64,000 bases of DNA from Paenibacillus bovis (GTDB lineage: Bacteria; Bacillota; Bacilli; Paenibacillales; Paenibacillaceae), in assembly GCF_001421015.2 (NCBI RefSeq), contig NZ_CP013023.1, forward strand, positions 608,501-672,500, given 5' to 3'. Position numbers and translations under genes: made by a program. Shown here in pieces: positions 37,333 through 46,933 of this stretch (position 1 is the stretch's first letter; each line of letters opens with the position of its first letter). The notes under the pieces were generated by a model that had not been told where the DNA came from, did no database searches, and saw nothing but the letters and a program-made list of their open reading frames with translations.

Positions 37333-37366
37333 TCAACCGGGACGTCTACAGACAGTTCCCGGTTGA
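37333..37366 (-). terminator. Terminator after mscS
   Basis: TCAACCGGGA (37333-37342) and TCCCGGTTGA (37357-37366) form a perfect 10-bp stem with flanking A4/T4 runs. It lies 130 nt past the mscS stop, and on the minus strand a short T run follows. Confidence 0.8.
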
Positions 37367-37495
37367 CCTTTTGCATCACTATTGATGTTTTTCATCATTA
37401 TAATTTTGCTTTTTTAATAACTGTTGTTCTGATTTATACACTTTTTTAGCCTTGTGAACGTGTTCTCGTTTGAATTTTGATCGACTTTTATTTAG

Positions 37496-38518
37496 TTAAT
37501 CATTGGATTCTTTGGGATCACGTTTTTCGTTTACTTCTGTTTTTAATACTCCTGTCACAGGCGCATCTGCAGCTTCTTTTTGCAATTCCGGAGCGGCTGT
37601 TTGCGCTTCGGCAGCTGCTTTGCGCTCTTCTTCCAGACGTGCTTGTTCCTTATCCTGATCCAGCTGTGTTTTGATAGCTGTATGAATAGCTCTTTCTACA
37701 TCGGCGCGTGAATTCGGCTGACATTTGGCGATGATACGCAGAGAGTATTCGCCTGTTGTCAGTGTCTGGATCCCCAGAATCTCCGGTGCGTCCAGCACTT
37801 CGTCCTTGTCGTTTTTCATATGTTCGGTAGCCCGGGTAACGAGCATACGCGCATCTTCCAGCGAACGGTCCATGCTCATCGGAATATCGACGACTGCCAG
37901 CGAATTGGACAGCGAGAAATTAGTTACGCTGATAATCGATCCATTGGGAATAATATTTACTTCTCCGTTCCAGCTGATCAGGCGCGTCGTACGCAGACCA
38001 ACCATCTGTACTGTTCCTTTGTACGTACCGGTCTGAATGACGTCTCCTACCGCAAACTGATCCTCGAAAATAATAAAGAATCCGGTAATAATATCCTTAA
38101 TAATACTCTGGGCACCAAAACTGATTGCCAGACCGGCTACACCAGCTCCTGCCAGCAGCGGCGCCAGATTGAAGCCAAACTCGTTCAGAATCAGCATAAT
38201 CATAATAAAGTTGAACACACTGGATACTACATTTTTGGACAGCTCGCGAATCGTAATCAATCTTCTCGGATTGGCAGCGATTCTTGTTTTGTCCTTGCCT
38301 GCCAGTGAGCGGTCTATCACCTTGTTGATCAGCTTGATCGCTATCCGGGTCAGGATAAAAATAATAACAATGCGCAGCGCCGAGAAAGCGATATGTGACC
38401 ACATGCTGATATCCGTAAACCAATTCCAGAACCCGCTGGTAAAACTGTTAAATTCCTTGGCAGCATTCTCGGTAATTCCATCTGCATCCGAAGTCTTTCC
38501 TGTCAAAAATAAATTCAT
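37496..38518 (-). CDS. Small-conductance mechanosensitive channel (MscS family)
   Basis: This 340-residue protein has three membrane segments (about 40-60, 90-112, 115-140). The pore helix region GAGVAGLAISFGAQSIIKDIITGFFII and the beta-domain segment FAVGDVIQTGTYKGTVQMVGLRTTRLISWNGEVNIIPNG are diagnostic. It gates under membrane tension to release solutes during osmotic downshock. The C-terminal tail (about 280-340) is charged and Ala/Glu-rich. It precedes DUF951 and follows DUF3343 by 24 nt. Confidence 0.94.
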   Translation of the reverse strand: MNLFLTGKTSDADGITENAAKEFNSFTSGFWNWFTDISMWSHIAFSALRIVIIFILTRIAIKLINKVIDRSLAGKDKTRIAANPRRLITIRELSKNVVSSVFNFIMIMLILNEFGFNLAPLLAGAGVAGLAISFGAQSIIKDIITGFFIIFEDQFAVGDVIQTGTYKGTVQMVGLRTTRLISWNGEVNIIPNGSIISVTNFSLSNSLAVVDIPMSMDRSLEDARMLVTRATEHMKNDKDEVLDAPEILGIQTLTTGEYSLRIIAKCQPNSRADVERAIHTAIKTQLDQDKEQARLEEERKAAAEAQTAAPELQKEAADAPVTGVLKTEVNEKRDPKESND

Positions 38519-38542
38519 TATTCGTCCTCCTTGCTTTTCCGC

Positions 38543-38803
38543 TTATGTCGGTTGTACCAGCAGTTCATACCGGCCCTGGTTGTTCTGGAAAATTCCCCGA
38601 ATCTCTACCTGCTCCTCGCGGACAATCTGTCTGACCTGCTCCAGTTCGGCTGCCGGGAATTGCAGGGACAAAGCACATCCTGCCGTAATCTCTTTTGGCG
38701 TAGGGAACATGTCGTTTTCGATATCCGCATATTCCAGCAGCATCTCTGCCCGCAGCGCTTGCTGGGTCGAATCAAAGGCCATTACCAGACTATCTTCCAT
38801 CAT
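38543..38803 (-). CDS. DUF3343 protein (putative Se/S carrier-like)
   Basis: This 86-residue domain matches DUF3343, which has a conserved mid-protein GCALSLQF motif with one Cys. Family members have been proposed as sulfur or selenium carriers because they occur with cysteine desulfurases, but this is not proven. Here a desulfurase-like gene lies two genes upstream. The gene is followed after 24 nt by mscS on the same strand, so they may be co-transcribed. Confidence 0.82.
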   Translation of the reverse strand: MMEDSLVMAFDSTQQALRAEMLLEYADIENDMFPTPKEITAGCALSLQFPAAELEQVRQIVREEQVEIRGIFQNNQGRYELLVQPT

Positions 38804-39017
38804 TACCTTTACCCCCTTCTATGCAGACTGTCTCGCCCTGCCACAGATTTGTCTTATGTACCAGTTTAATAAGAACTAGTACTCTTCTTCAATCCCTGCC
38901 CATTTTTCCGTGCCACAAGCCGATACAGCCGTGCTGTGTATTCAGAGTTCACCTATGGATATGGACTGGTGACAAATTGATCGATGAGATAATCCGTATA
39001 GGACTGCCAAATTCAAA

Positions 39018-39046
39018 AAAGGACAGGGTGAGCGCCCCTGTCCTTT
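39018..39046 (-). terminator. Terminator after the DUF4446 gene
   Basis: AAAGGACAGGG (39018-39028) and CCCTGTCCTTT (39036-39046) form a perfect 11-bp stem with a 7-nt loop, followed on the minus strand by a T-rich run. Confidence 0.85.
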
Positions 39047-39104
39047 CCACTTGCATCGTGCATTTTCAAAAATAGCCTATTGCTATCGGTGCAGATCCTG
39101 TCGA

Positions 39105-39605
39105 TCAAGAGGATGATCTGGCAATACTAATCGCTTCGCGTTCTTCTGGAGACAGATTGTAGGTAGATTCTCCTTTAACAATCGGCTTGGCGTACACATA
39201 GGAGCTGTCCCGGTTATGCAGCCCGGTCAATACAATTCCGTCCATTTCATCATTCAACAGGGCTACAGAGAAGCTAAGGTCACTGCCATGCTCCGAGAAC
39301 GCATTATAGCGCTTGATACCAGTGTAGGCCTGAACCCGGCGCAGACGATCCTCGATAGCCTGAAAACGAGCCTTTTTCTGGTTCTCCCCATCTTCCAGGG
39401 AATCCAGCTGCAGCTTCAGATCCAGTAGCAGACTCTCCAGATCCTCTACTCCATTACCAGACATCATTAGCTCATACCGCTTGCGCATTTTCCGCAATTT
39501 GGATCCCTGTACCATAACAATGATCAACAGGATCACTACCAGCAGGGCAATTGCACCTACACATACAAATAATTGTTCTGCAATCAGACTATTCAATTCC
39601 GCCAT
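39105..39605 (-). CDS. DUF4446 family membrane-anchored protein
   Basis: This 166-residue protein has one N-terminal membrane segment (about 13-32), a coiled-coil stretch (about 38-95) and a C-terminal globular part with AYTGIKRYNAFSEHGSDLSFSVALLN-type sequence, characteristic of DUF4446. The role is unknown. It is positioned between the desulfurase-like gene and DUF3343, as in other Firmicutes near parAB. Confidence 0.88.
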   Translation of the reverse strand: MAELNSLIAEQLFVCVGAIALLVVILLIIVMVQGSKLRKMRKRYELMMSGNGVEDLESLLLDLKLQLDSLEDGENQKKARFQAIEDRLRRVQAYTGIKRYNAFSEHGSDLSFSVALLNDEMDGIVLTGLHNRDSSYVYAKPIVKGESTYNLSPEEREAISIARSSS

Positions 39606-39819
39606 CGTTGTCCGCTCTCCTCTTATTTCTTTCCGTACTGTGATGTTGTTTGCTTGGGCTACTTTCCGGCAGTTGTGGGGTCTTATCGCCTATTATCGAT
39701 TCAGGCTGCATTTCCTGCTCCCGAATTTTACCACTTTCTACCTTATATTCACCAGATTACTCACGAATATGACTATATCACGATTAATTCGATATATAAG
39801 TTACAGATTAATTACCTGT

Positions 39820-41013
39820 TCATTTGTTCTGCCGTGCTATCCAGCGCACCGCTTCAATAAGCGCTTGCACTTCATCTGCTGTCGATCCATAACCGATACT
39901 TGCTCTTACTGCGCCTGTACCGATCGTACCCGCCGAACGATGAGCCAGCGGTGTACAATGCATCCCCGCTCTGACAGCAATTCCGAATTCCCGATCCAAT
40001 TGAAAAGCAATCTGTGCCGGGTCTTGATGCTCCATTATAAAAGATACAATACCTGTACGTTCTCTGCCAAGTTCCGGTCCCAGTACCTGCACTCCCGGTA
40101 TAGACAGCAGCCCTTCCATCATTTGATGGGACAGCTGCTGTTCCTGACTGGCAATATGACTTACAGACTGTTCCAGTACATGTTGTACTCCTGCTGCCAG
40201 ACCGGCAATTCCCGGTGTATTCGGTGTACCCGGCTCATAGCGATCCGGCCGTACAGCCGGCTGACCGGATGCTTCGGACTGGCTGCCGGTTCCACCATAG
40301 ATCCACGGTTCCAGCTCCATATCCGGCGCAATATAGAGACCGCCGGTACCCTGAGGTCCCAGCAGTCCCTTATGTCCCGGAAAAGCAGCCATATCAATCT
40401 TCCATTCCTGCAGTCGCACCGGGATATGTCCGGCACTCTGGGCAATATCCAGCAATATACGTGCCCCCCGCCGATGCGCCAGCTCGGCCAGTTCGGCTGC
40501 TGGCAGTATGCTGCCCAGCAGATTGGAGCTGTGATTACAGATCAGCAGGCGAGTATTAGCTTGAAATAATTGGTCGACCTGCAGCAGGTCCAGTTGTCCC
40601 TGGCTGTCTACCGGAACATAATCGACCTGCAGCTGCAAAGTCTGTTTTAGAGCCTCTAGCGGCCGCCATACGGAGTTGTGTTCGGTCATGGTAGCAATCA
40701 CATGGTCACCCGGTCTTAGAAAGCCCTGAATAGCCATATTGAGCGCCATCGTCGTATTACCTGTAAAAGCAATATCGACCGGATTGCGAATATCCAGCAA
40801 TCTACCCAGCACCTTGCGGCAGTTAAATAGTACCCGACTCGCTCTGACAGCCATTCGGTGACTTCCCCTGCCCGGATTGGCTGCATCATTCTGAAGAGTA
40901 TGCAGTACCGCCTCATATACAGCAGGCGGCTTGGGCCAGGAGGTGGCCGCATGATCCAGATAGATAGTCGGGCGTTCTGCTTTTATTTCCGTATCCACTC
41001 GTTCCATATCCAA
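39820..41013 (-). CDS. Cysteine desulfurase-like PLP aminotransferase (class V)
   Basis: This 397-residue fold-type I PLP enzyme opens with IYLDHAATSWPKPPAV. The PLP lysine lies in FPGHKGLLGPQGTGGL, the Asp/His pocket in LLDIAQSAGH, and a Cys in RAGMHCTPLAHRS at the place of the SufS/CsdA nucleophile. The family releases sulfur from cysteine (or selenium from selenocysteine) as alanine forms. The exact partner is unknown; DUF3343 downstream is a candidate acceptor. Start is TTG at 41013 or ATG two codons later. The gap to parB is 17 nt. Confidence 0.88.
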   Translation of the reverse strand: MDMERVDTEIKAERPTIYLDHAATSWPKPPAVYEAVLHTLQNDAANPGRGSHRMAVRASRVLFNCRKVLGRLLDIRNPVDIAFTGNTTMALNMAIQGFLRPGDHVIATMTEHNSVWRPLEALKQTLQLQVDYVPVDSQGQLDLLQVDQLFQANTRLLICNHSSNLLGSILPAAELAELAHRRGARILLDIAQSAGHIPVRLQEWKIDMAAFPGHKGLLGPQGTGGLYIAPDMELEPWIYGGTGSQSEASGQPAVRPDRYEPGTPNTPGIAGLAAGVQHVLEQSVSHIASQEQQLSHQMMEGLLSIPGVQVLGPELGRERTGIVSFIMEHQDPAQIAFQLDREFGIAVRAGMHCTPLAHRSAGTIGTGAVRASIGYGSTADEVQALIEAVRWIARQNK

Positions 41014-41029
41014 CCGTATTCCTCCGCTA

Positions 41030-41878
41030 TTACATATTGTTCAGCATTTCCAGCAGCCGTTCCAGCTCCTGCCTGCTGTAATAGTTCAGCTCGATCTTGC
41101 CTTTGTCTTTGCTGCTGTTACGGATTTTGACCGTTGTCTGGAAACGGCTTTGCAGAGTCTGCTCTACATCGACCAGATACGGATCGGTTTTTTTGTCTTT
41201 ATCCTTGTCGTTATCCTTGCGCTTGGTTTCAAGATTCTGCACCGCTTCTTCCAGCTGTCTTACACTCCAGCCTTCTTCTATCGCGCGGTGAGCCAGCATG
41301 AGGATCAAATCTTCTTTTTTGATACCGACTAGAGCACGGGCATGACCCATCGATAATGTTCCACGTGAAACATATTCTTTGACTTCTTCCGGCAGAGATA
41401 ACAGACGCAGGAAGTTGGCAATATGCGAACGCGATTTGCCTACCCGTGCCGACAAATCTTCCTGGGTTAATTTGAATTCTTCCATGAGCGCCTGATAAGC
41501 GGTAGCCACTTCCATGGCATTCAGATTCTCGCGCTGCAGATTTTCGATCAGCGCAATTTCCATTACCTGCTGGTCGCTGAATGTGCGTACCACTGCAGGA
41601 ATGGTCTTTTTACCAGCGACCTGTGAAGCACGGAATCGACGCTCTCCGGCAATGATTTCATACCCTTTGAGTACTTTGCGCACAATAATCGGCTGAATCA
41701 CGCCATGCTGGGCAATCGAATCGGCCAGTTCCTGAATATTTTCATCATCAAATGCCTTACGCGGCTGAAATGGATTGGGACGCAGTTCTTTTAACGGTAT
41801 CTCGATCACTTTATCATCCTCACTCACGGACAGGGAGGGAATCAATGCATCCAGCCCTTTACCGAGACGTTTACTCAT
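41030..41878 (-). CDS. parB: Chromosome-partitioning protein ParB (Spo0J)
   Basis: This 282-residue CTP-dependent DNA clamp has an N-terminal CTP-binding/parS-loading domain (RPNPFQPRKAFDD and GERRFRASQVAG), a helix-turn-helix domain (about 105-190, VGKSRSHIANFLRLLSLPEEV) and a C-terminal dimerisation domain. It loads at parS and recruits SMC to the origin. A perfect parS lies inside the gene at 41357-41372. It overlaps parA by 8 bp. Confidence 0.97.
   Translation of the reverse strand: MSKRLGKGLDALIPSLSVSEDDKVIEIPLKELRPNPFQPRKAFDDENIQELADSIAQHGVIQPIIVRKVLKGYEIIAGERRFRASQVAGKKTIPAVVRTFSDQQVMEIALIENLQRENLNAMEVATAYQALMEEFKLTQEDLSARVGKSRSHIANFLRLLSLPEEVKEYVSRGTLSMGHARALVGIKKEDLILMLAHRAIEEGWSVRQLEEAVQNLETKRKDNDKDKDKKTDPYLVDVEQTLQSRFQTTVKIRNSSKDKGKIELNYYSRQELERLLEMLNNM
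41357..41372. promoter_or_regulatory. parS: parS site inside parB
   Basis: TGTTCCACGTGAAACA matches the 16-bp Bacillus parS consensus exactly. ParB binds and loads here. A parS at the equivalent place within spo0J is known in B. subtilis. Confidence 0.95.
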
Positions 41879-42632
41879 AAGAAACCACTTCCTTTGCCAG
41901 CTCTAAGTAAACTTCTGCACCCTTGGAACGCGGATCGTAGGTGATGATCGCCTTTCCATGGGAAGGGGCTTCGCTCAGCCGGACATTACGCGGAATAATC
42001 GTCCGGTACACTTTGTCCTGAAAATATTTTTTCACTTCTTCAATCACCTGCAAGCCCAGATTCGTGCGGGCATCCAGCATGGTCAGCAGTACGCCTTCAA
42101 TCTGAAGATCCGTATTCAAATGTTTCTGTACCAGACGAACCGTATTAAGCAGCTGGCTGAGTCCTTCCAGCGCATAATACTCACACTGGATCGGAATCAG
42201 TACCGAATCGGCCGCTGTCAAAGAATTAATTGTCAAAATACCAAGCGAAGGCGGACAATCAATCAATATGTAATCATAAGATTGCTTCACCTGTGCAATC
42301 GCATTTTTGAGTCTTAGTTCACGCGAGATAGCGGGGACAAGCTCTACTTCCGCACCGGCCAGCTGAATCGTGGCCGGAAGAATATCCAGCCGCTCAATCG
42401 CTGTGGACTGAATCGCTTCCCGGGGTCCTACATCATTGATAATGACATCGTAAATGCAATTTTCCACATCTGCCTTGTTGATGCCTACTCCACTGGTCGT
42501 ATTGCCCTGAGGATCAATATCGATCAAAAGAACGCGCTTTCCCAACGTAGCCAGACAGGCTCCCAGATTCACGGATGTGGTCGTCTTCCCTACTCCACCT
42601 TTTTGATTCGCTATGGCAATGATCTTTGACAA
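41871..42632 (-). CDS. parA: Chromosome-partitioning ATPase ParA (Soj)
   Basis: This 253-residue protein has a deviant Walker A motif, KGGVGKTTTSVNLG, near the N-terminus and DIDPQGN. It is a nucleoid-binding ATPase that acts with ParB to separate origins and, in B. subtilis, also modulates DnaA. The start is TTG. It is between noc and parB, the order seen across Bacillales. Confidence 0.97.
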   Translation of the reverse strand: MSKIIAIANQKGGVGKTTTSVNLGACLATLGKRVLLIDIDPQGNTTSGVGINKADVENCIYDVIINDVGPREAIQSTAIERLDILPATIQLAGAEVELVPAISRELRLKNAIAQVKQSYDYILIDCPPSLGILTINSLTAADSVLIPIQCEYYALEGLSQLLNTVRLVQKHLNTDLQIEGVLLTMLDARTNLGLQVIEEVKKYFQDKVYRTIIPRNVRLSEAPSHGKAIITYDPRSKGAEVYLELAKEVVSYE

Positions 42633-42714
42633 CTACTTCACCCCAATGTTATGAAAATCGTTCTGTGATCAGCGTCGGACAAGACAGAAAAAGCGGCTTA
42701 ATGCCGCCTTGCTG

Positions 42715-43533
42715 TCAGCGTTTTGGTATTTTGATAACAATCTCGTAGTGATCTTCGTGATCCTGTTCGGAGGTATCAATCGCAAGTCCCGAACCCGAGA
42801 CCATATCGATCGATTGACGAATCGTATTCAGTGCCAGACGTACATCCTTGCTGTAGGATACACGTTTGGACTTTTTCGCCACTTTGCTTTTTTCTTTATA
42901 AAAAGCGACACGCGCTTCGGTTTGTTTGACATTCAGCTCTTTTTCGATAATTTCGTTCATCAGGCGCAGCTGAATCTCCTCGCTGTCGAGTGACAGCAGG
43001 GCCCTTGCATGTCTTTCTGTTAACTGGCGGTTCATCAGTGCCTGCTTGATTCCTTCGGGAAGCTGCAGCAATCTGATTTTGTTGGCAATCGTTGACTGGC
43101 TTTTGCCAAGACGCTGTGCCAGACTTTCCTGGGTTAATGAATGCAGATCAATCAGCTTATGGTAGGCAATAGCTTCTTCAATCGAAGTCAAGCCTTCCCG
43201 CTGCAGATTCTCGATCAAAGCGATTGACGCTGCCTGCGAGTCATTGAACTCACGTATAATGGCCGGAATGGTAGCCAATCCGAGTTTGGTTACGGCTCTC
43301 CAGCGTCGTTCCCCCGCAATAATCTCATATTTTCCATTTCGCATCCGCACGACAATCGGCTGAATTACTCCATGCGTCTTGATCGTCTGGCATAACTCGT
43401 CGATTTTGGCATCATCGAAAATAGTACGGGGCTGATACGGACTGGTTGTAATATTCGCAACCGGTATCTGTTTGACTTCATCCCCGCTGGTACGTTCAGA
43501 CAAGCCAAACAATTTGGAAATGTGTTCTTTCAT
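42715..43533 (-). CDS. noc: Nucleoid occlusion protein Noc
   Basis: This protein of about 272 residues starts [14 protein letters not shown] and is a ParB paralogue: it has a [19 protein letters not shown] segment and the [22 protein letters not shown]. The N-terminal amphipathic helix (residues 1-14) attaches to the membrane. Noc binds NBS sites and blocks septation over the chromosome. I chose the ATG at 43533; an in-frame GTG five codons earlier is inside a weak ribosome site. It lies immediately upstream of parA, on the same strand. Confidence 0.93.
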   Translation of the reverse strand: MKEHISKLFGLSERTSGDEVKQIPVANITTSPYQPRTIFDDAKIDELCQTIKTHGVIQPIVVRMRNGKYEIIAGERRWRAVTKLGLATIPAIIREFNDSQAASIALIENLQREGLTSIEEAIAYHKLIDLHSLTQESLAQRLGKSQSTIANKIRLLQLPEGIKQALMNRQLTERHARALLSLDSEEIQLRLMNEIIEKELNVKQTEARVAFYKEKSKVAKKSKRVSYSKDVRLALNTIRQSIDMVSGSGLAIDTSEQDHEDHYEIVIKIPKR

Positions 43534-43778
43534 TCGGTATGAGACCACCTAATCTTATGATAGCAGCACCTGGTCTGCAGGTGTGCTTTATACTGACTCT
43601 CTCGCTGCACTCTCCGGACCTGTTATGCTCCGGTATTTTCCATCTGCTCCGTCTACTCATTTTATCACTTTTCGCCCTATAATCCTATGATTACCGTAGA
43701 ATTTTCTACGAAAACTTCCAGCTGCAATTGTTCTGTAAATACTGTCTTATAAGTAGTTTCCACTGCTGCAAATAAGAA

Positions 43779-43800
43779 AAAGGCGCCTTCCGGCGCCTTT
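43779..43800 (-). terminator. Terminator after rsmG
   Basis: AAAGGCGCC (43779-43787) and GGCGCCTTT (43792-43800) enclose a TTCC loop. The minus strand continues TTTTTC, so this is a strong terminator between rsmG and noc. Confidence 0.93.
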
Positions 43801-43815
43801 CGTTTTTTGCTGCAT

Positions 43816-43831
43816 TGTTCCACGTGAAACA
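43816..43831. promoter_or_regulatory. parS: parS site between rsmG and noc
   Basis: TGTTCCACGTGAAACA is again an exact match to the 16-bp consensus, 11 nt downstream of the rsmG stop and next to its terminator. It is 2.4 kb from the parB-internal site. Confidence 0.95.
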
Positions 43832-43841
43832 TTAATTTTGC

Positions 43842-44564
43842 TTATAGCAGCGGCTCTTTGAGTGGTGTACCTGGCTTGCGTGGATATTTCACCGGCGTAG
43901 CCGCTTCTTTTTGAATCAGGATAATATGACGATCGGATTCCTCAACCGGCAGCTGGAAATGGTGCACCTGCTGCACTTTGCCTCTCAGTAGTCCCAGACT
44001 CCGATACGCTTCCTTGATTTCTTCGGCAGGATCACTGCCTTTCATGGCTGCAAAAGTTCCACCGGTTTTGACAAAAGGCAGACAGAATTCATTCAATACC
44101 GCCAGTTTGGCTACCGCACGGGCTGTAACCAGATCGTGTGCATCCCGGTATCCGTCTTTGCGTGCTACTTCCTCGGCACGTCCATGAATCAGTTCCACAT
44201 CTGTCAGACCGAGACGATCAACAACGCTTTGCAGGAACTTGATCCGCTTGTTCAGGGAATCAATAATCCGCAGCTTGATATGCGGGAACAGAATTTTCAG
44301 GGGAATACCGGGAAATCCGGCTCCGGAGCCGATATCCGCCAGCGATTGTACACTATTCAGATCGGTATAGAAAGCCAGTGTCACCGAATCGTAAAAGTGC
44401 TTGTTGTATACCTGATCGCGCTCGGTAATCCCGGTCAGATTCATTTTTTCATTCCATGTGATCAGTTCTTGGTAATAATCTTCGAACTGCTGCAGTTGCT
44501 GCTCATTCACCTGGATATGGTGTGCTGCGAGTGCTTCTGTAAATTGCTGCTGTACCTGATCCAT
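43842..44564 (-). CDS. rsmG: 16S rRNA (guanine527-N7)-methyltransferase RsmG (GidB)
   Basis: This 240-residue SAM-dependent methyltransferase has the glycine loop LADIGSGAGFPGIPLKI and the acidic second-strand segment IIDSLNKRIKFL. It methylates G527 of 16S rRNA; loss gives low-level streptomycin resistance. It begins 2 bases after mnmG, with GGGGG as ribosome site, so it is in the mnmE-mnmG-rsmG operon. Confidence 0.97.
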   Translation of the reverse strand: MDQVQQQFTEALAAHHIQVNEQQLQQFEDYYQELITWNEKMNLTGITERDQVYNKHFYDSVTLAFYTDLNSVQSLADIGSGAGFPGIPLKILFPHIKLRIIDSLNKRIKFLQSVVDRLGLTDVELIHGRAEEVARKDGYRDAHDLVTARAVAKLAVLNEFCLPFVKTGGTFAAMKGSDPAEEIKEAYRSLGLLRGKVQQVHHFQLPVEESDRHIILIQKEAATPVKYPRKPGTPLKEPLL

Positions 44565-44566
44565 TA

Positions 44567-46453
44567 TTACCCCCGTGCTGCCGTTACCCGATTATAGTGT
44601 TCCAGATAGACGAGCAGAATCGAGATATCTGCCGGCGTCACACCGGAAATACGGGAAGCCTGTCCGATCGACAGCGGACGGATTTTAGCCAGCTTTTGCT
44701 GAGCTTCAATCGCCAGTCCTTTTACGTCTTCATAGACAATATCTTCAGGCAGCTTTTTCTTTTCCATTTTTTTGAGACGCTCTACATGAGCCTGTTGTTT
44801 CTCGATATAGCCGGCGTATTTGGTCTGAATTTCGACCTGCTCCTTCATATCTTCAGTCAGCTCTTCCGGTGATGGCGAGATGCTTTCGATATGCGTATAG
44901 CCTACCTCGGTACGACGCAGTACGGTCAGCAGATCGGTACCATTTTGTAGTGGTGCAGATTCCAGACTCGCCAGCAGCTCGTCTACCTCTACCGGCTTCA
45001 CTTTCACTTTGCGCAGACGTTCGATTTCACGCTCTACTTTGGACTTTTTGTCCAGGAATTTCTGGTAGCGTTCTTCGGTAACCAGACCGATCTCATGACC
45101 GATTTCGGTCAGACGCAGATCAGCATTGTCATGACGAAGCAGCAAACGATATTCGGCACGTGAAGTGAGCAGGCGATAAGGTTCGTTCGTTCCTTTGGTC
45201 ACCAGATCATCGATCAGTACACCGATATAACCCTGGGAGCGATCCAGCACCAGACCTTCTTTGCCCTGTGCTTTGCGTGCTGCATTAATACCAGCCATAA
45301 TACCCTGTCCTGCCGCTTCCTCATAACCGGATGTTCCGTTAATCTGTCCGGCAGTGAATAGCCCAGGCAGACGTTTGGTTTCCAGCGTAGGCCACAGCTG
45401 GGTAGGGACCATTGCATCGTACTCAATCGCATAACCGTTACGCATCATTTTTACATTTTCCATACCCGGGATTGAACGCAGTACCCGCAGCTGTACATCT
45501 TCCGGCAGACTGGTGGACAGTCCCTGTACATAGTATTCGGATGTGTTTTTGCCTTCCGGCTCCAGGAAAATCTGATGCTTCGGCTTGTCATTGAAACGTA
45601 CGACTTTATCTTCAATCGACGGACAGTAACGAGGACCCGTTCCTTCGATAATACCCGAGAACATCGGCGCACGATGAAGATTATCACTGATAATCTGATG
45701 CGTCTCACCAGATGTGTAGGTCAGCCAGCATGGCAGCTGCTCATTCGTAGATGATTCCGTATCATAAGAGAAAAATTTGGGCTTGTCATCTCCAGGCTGG
45801 ATTTCCGTTTTGGAGAAATCAATCGTATCGCGGTGTACACGCGGCGGCGTACCCGTTTTGAAGCGAACCAGCTCGAAGCCCAGTTCACGCAGATGATCCG
45901 ACAATTTCAGTGACGGCTGCTGGTTATTCGGGCCGCTTTCGTAAGCCAGTTCGCCCATAATGACTTTACCGCGCAGATACGTACCGGTTGTCAGTACGAT
46001 CGATTTGCCTTTATACGTTGTACCGGTCTGGGTAATAACGCCAGTGCATACGCCGTCTTCAACGATCAGACGATCGACCATTCCCTGACGAAGTGTCAGA
46101 TTCGGTTCATTTTCCATCGTTTCTTTCATGCTGTGCTGGTACAGGAATTTGTCAGCCTGTGCACGCAGTGCGTGAACGGCTGGGCCTTTACCGGTATTCA
46201 ACATACGCATTTGAATAAAAGTTTTATCGATATTGCGGCCCATTTCGCCGCCCAGTGCATCAATTTCACGCACAACATGGCCTTTGGCCGGTCCGCCGAT
46301 TGACGGATTGCACGGCATAAAAGCAATCATATCCAGATTGATCGTTACCATCAGCGTATTGCATCCCATTCGTGCTGCAGCCAGGGCTGCTTCACTACCG
46401 GCATGGCCTGCGCCAATAACGATTACATCGTATTCTCCACCCATATAGCTCAT
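44567..46453 (-). CDS. mnmG: tRNA uridine-5-carboxymethylaminomethyl enzyme MnmG (GidA)
   Basis: This FAD protein of about 628 residues works with MnmE to modify U34 of certain tRNAs. It starts [19 protein letters not shown], with the FAD-binding GAGHAGSEA loop; the [12 protein letters not shown] and TGTYLRG motifs follow. GAGGAGG fixes the ATG at 46453, eight codons inside a longer frame. Length and order are normal. Confidence 0.96.
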   Translation of the reverse strand: MSYMGGEYDVIVIGAGHAGSEAALAAARMGCNTLMVTINLDMIAFMPCNPSIGGPAKGHVVREIDALGGEMGRNIDKTFIQMRMLNTGKGPAVHALRAQADKFLYQHSMKETMENEPNLTLRQGMVDRLIVEDGVCTGVITQTGTTYKGKSIVLTTGTYLRGKVIMGELAYESGPNNQQPSLKLSDHLRELGFELVRFKTGTPPRVHRDTIDFSKTEIQPGDDKPKFFSYDTESSTNEQLPCWLTYTSGETHQIISDNLHRAPMFSGIIEGTGPRYCPSIEDKVVRFNDKPKHQIFLEPEGKNTSEYYVQGLSTSLPEDVQLRVLRSIPGMENVKMMRNGYAIEYDAMVPTQLWPTLETKRLPGLFTAGQINGTSGYEEAAGQGIMAGINAARKAQGKEGLVLDRSQGYIGVLIDDLVTKGTNEPYRLLTSRAEYRLLLRHDNADLRLTEIGHEIGLVTEERYQKFLDKKSKVEREIERLRKVKVKPVEVDELLASLESAPLQNGTDLLTVLRRTEVGYTHIESISPSPEELTEDMKEQVEIQTKYAGYIEKQQAHVERLKKMEKKKLPEDIVYEDVKGLAIEAQQKLAKIRPLSIGQASRISGVTPADISILLVYLEHYNRVTAARG

Positions 46454-46702
46454 GGGTATTCCTCCTCTATAGCTCAAGCTGAATATTCTCAGCTGACAGG
46501 TAAATTAAAGGCTGCAAGCATAGGCTCACAGCCATACTCAAGTAGTATATCGTAAAATGAACGGCGATATGAGAGAAAATGAAAATTAAAATAATTTTAA
46601 ATAAGTGGGTAAATATAGTATAGCGGTATCTACAACCGCTGGGAGCATACGATTGATGAAGCTTGCATGAAATCCTTATTCTACTTCAAAGGAGGGCTCC
46701 AG

Positions 46703-46897
46703 ATGACAGACAACAATCACAAACCCGGTGAAAAAGTGTCCGATTCCGGTCAATATCAGGAACGCGGACCTCACGAACAGAAAGTGATTGAAAATGAAAC
46801 TACGGCGATCGAAGGCAAAACGTTCCCGCCGACCGATAAAGCCGGCGATCACTGGACACTCGTCGATAAAACCAAGCACAAGCGCAGCGGCAAATAA
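46703..46897 (+). CDS. YjzC family small protein
   Basis: This 64-residue hydrophilic protein starts MTDNNHKPGEKVSDSGQYQE. The KPGEKVSDSGQY opening and later W near the end match the YjzC family, of unknown function. AAAGGAGGG selects the ATG at 46703. It lies divergently between mnmG and mnmE on the plus strand, an inserted single gene that breaks the usual mnmE-mnmG pair. Confidence 0.75.
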   Translation: MTDNNHKPGEKVSDSGQYQERGPHEQKVIENETTAIEGKTFPPTDKAGDHWTLVDKTKHKRSGK

Positions 46898-46933
46898 AAA
46901 GCCACTTCCAGACCAGCTCTCCCGGTTGTCTGT

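Noticed and set aside
39481..40569. 362-codon plus-strand frame
   Set aside because: It spans the DUF4446 and desulfurase-like genes in antisense and lacks domain features.
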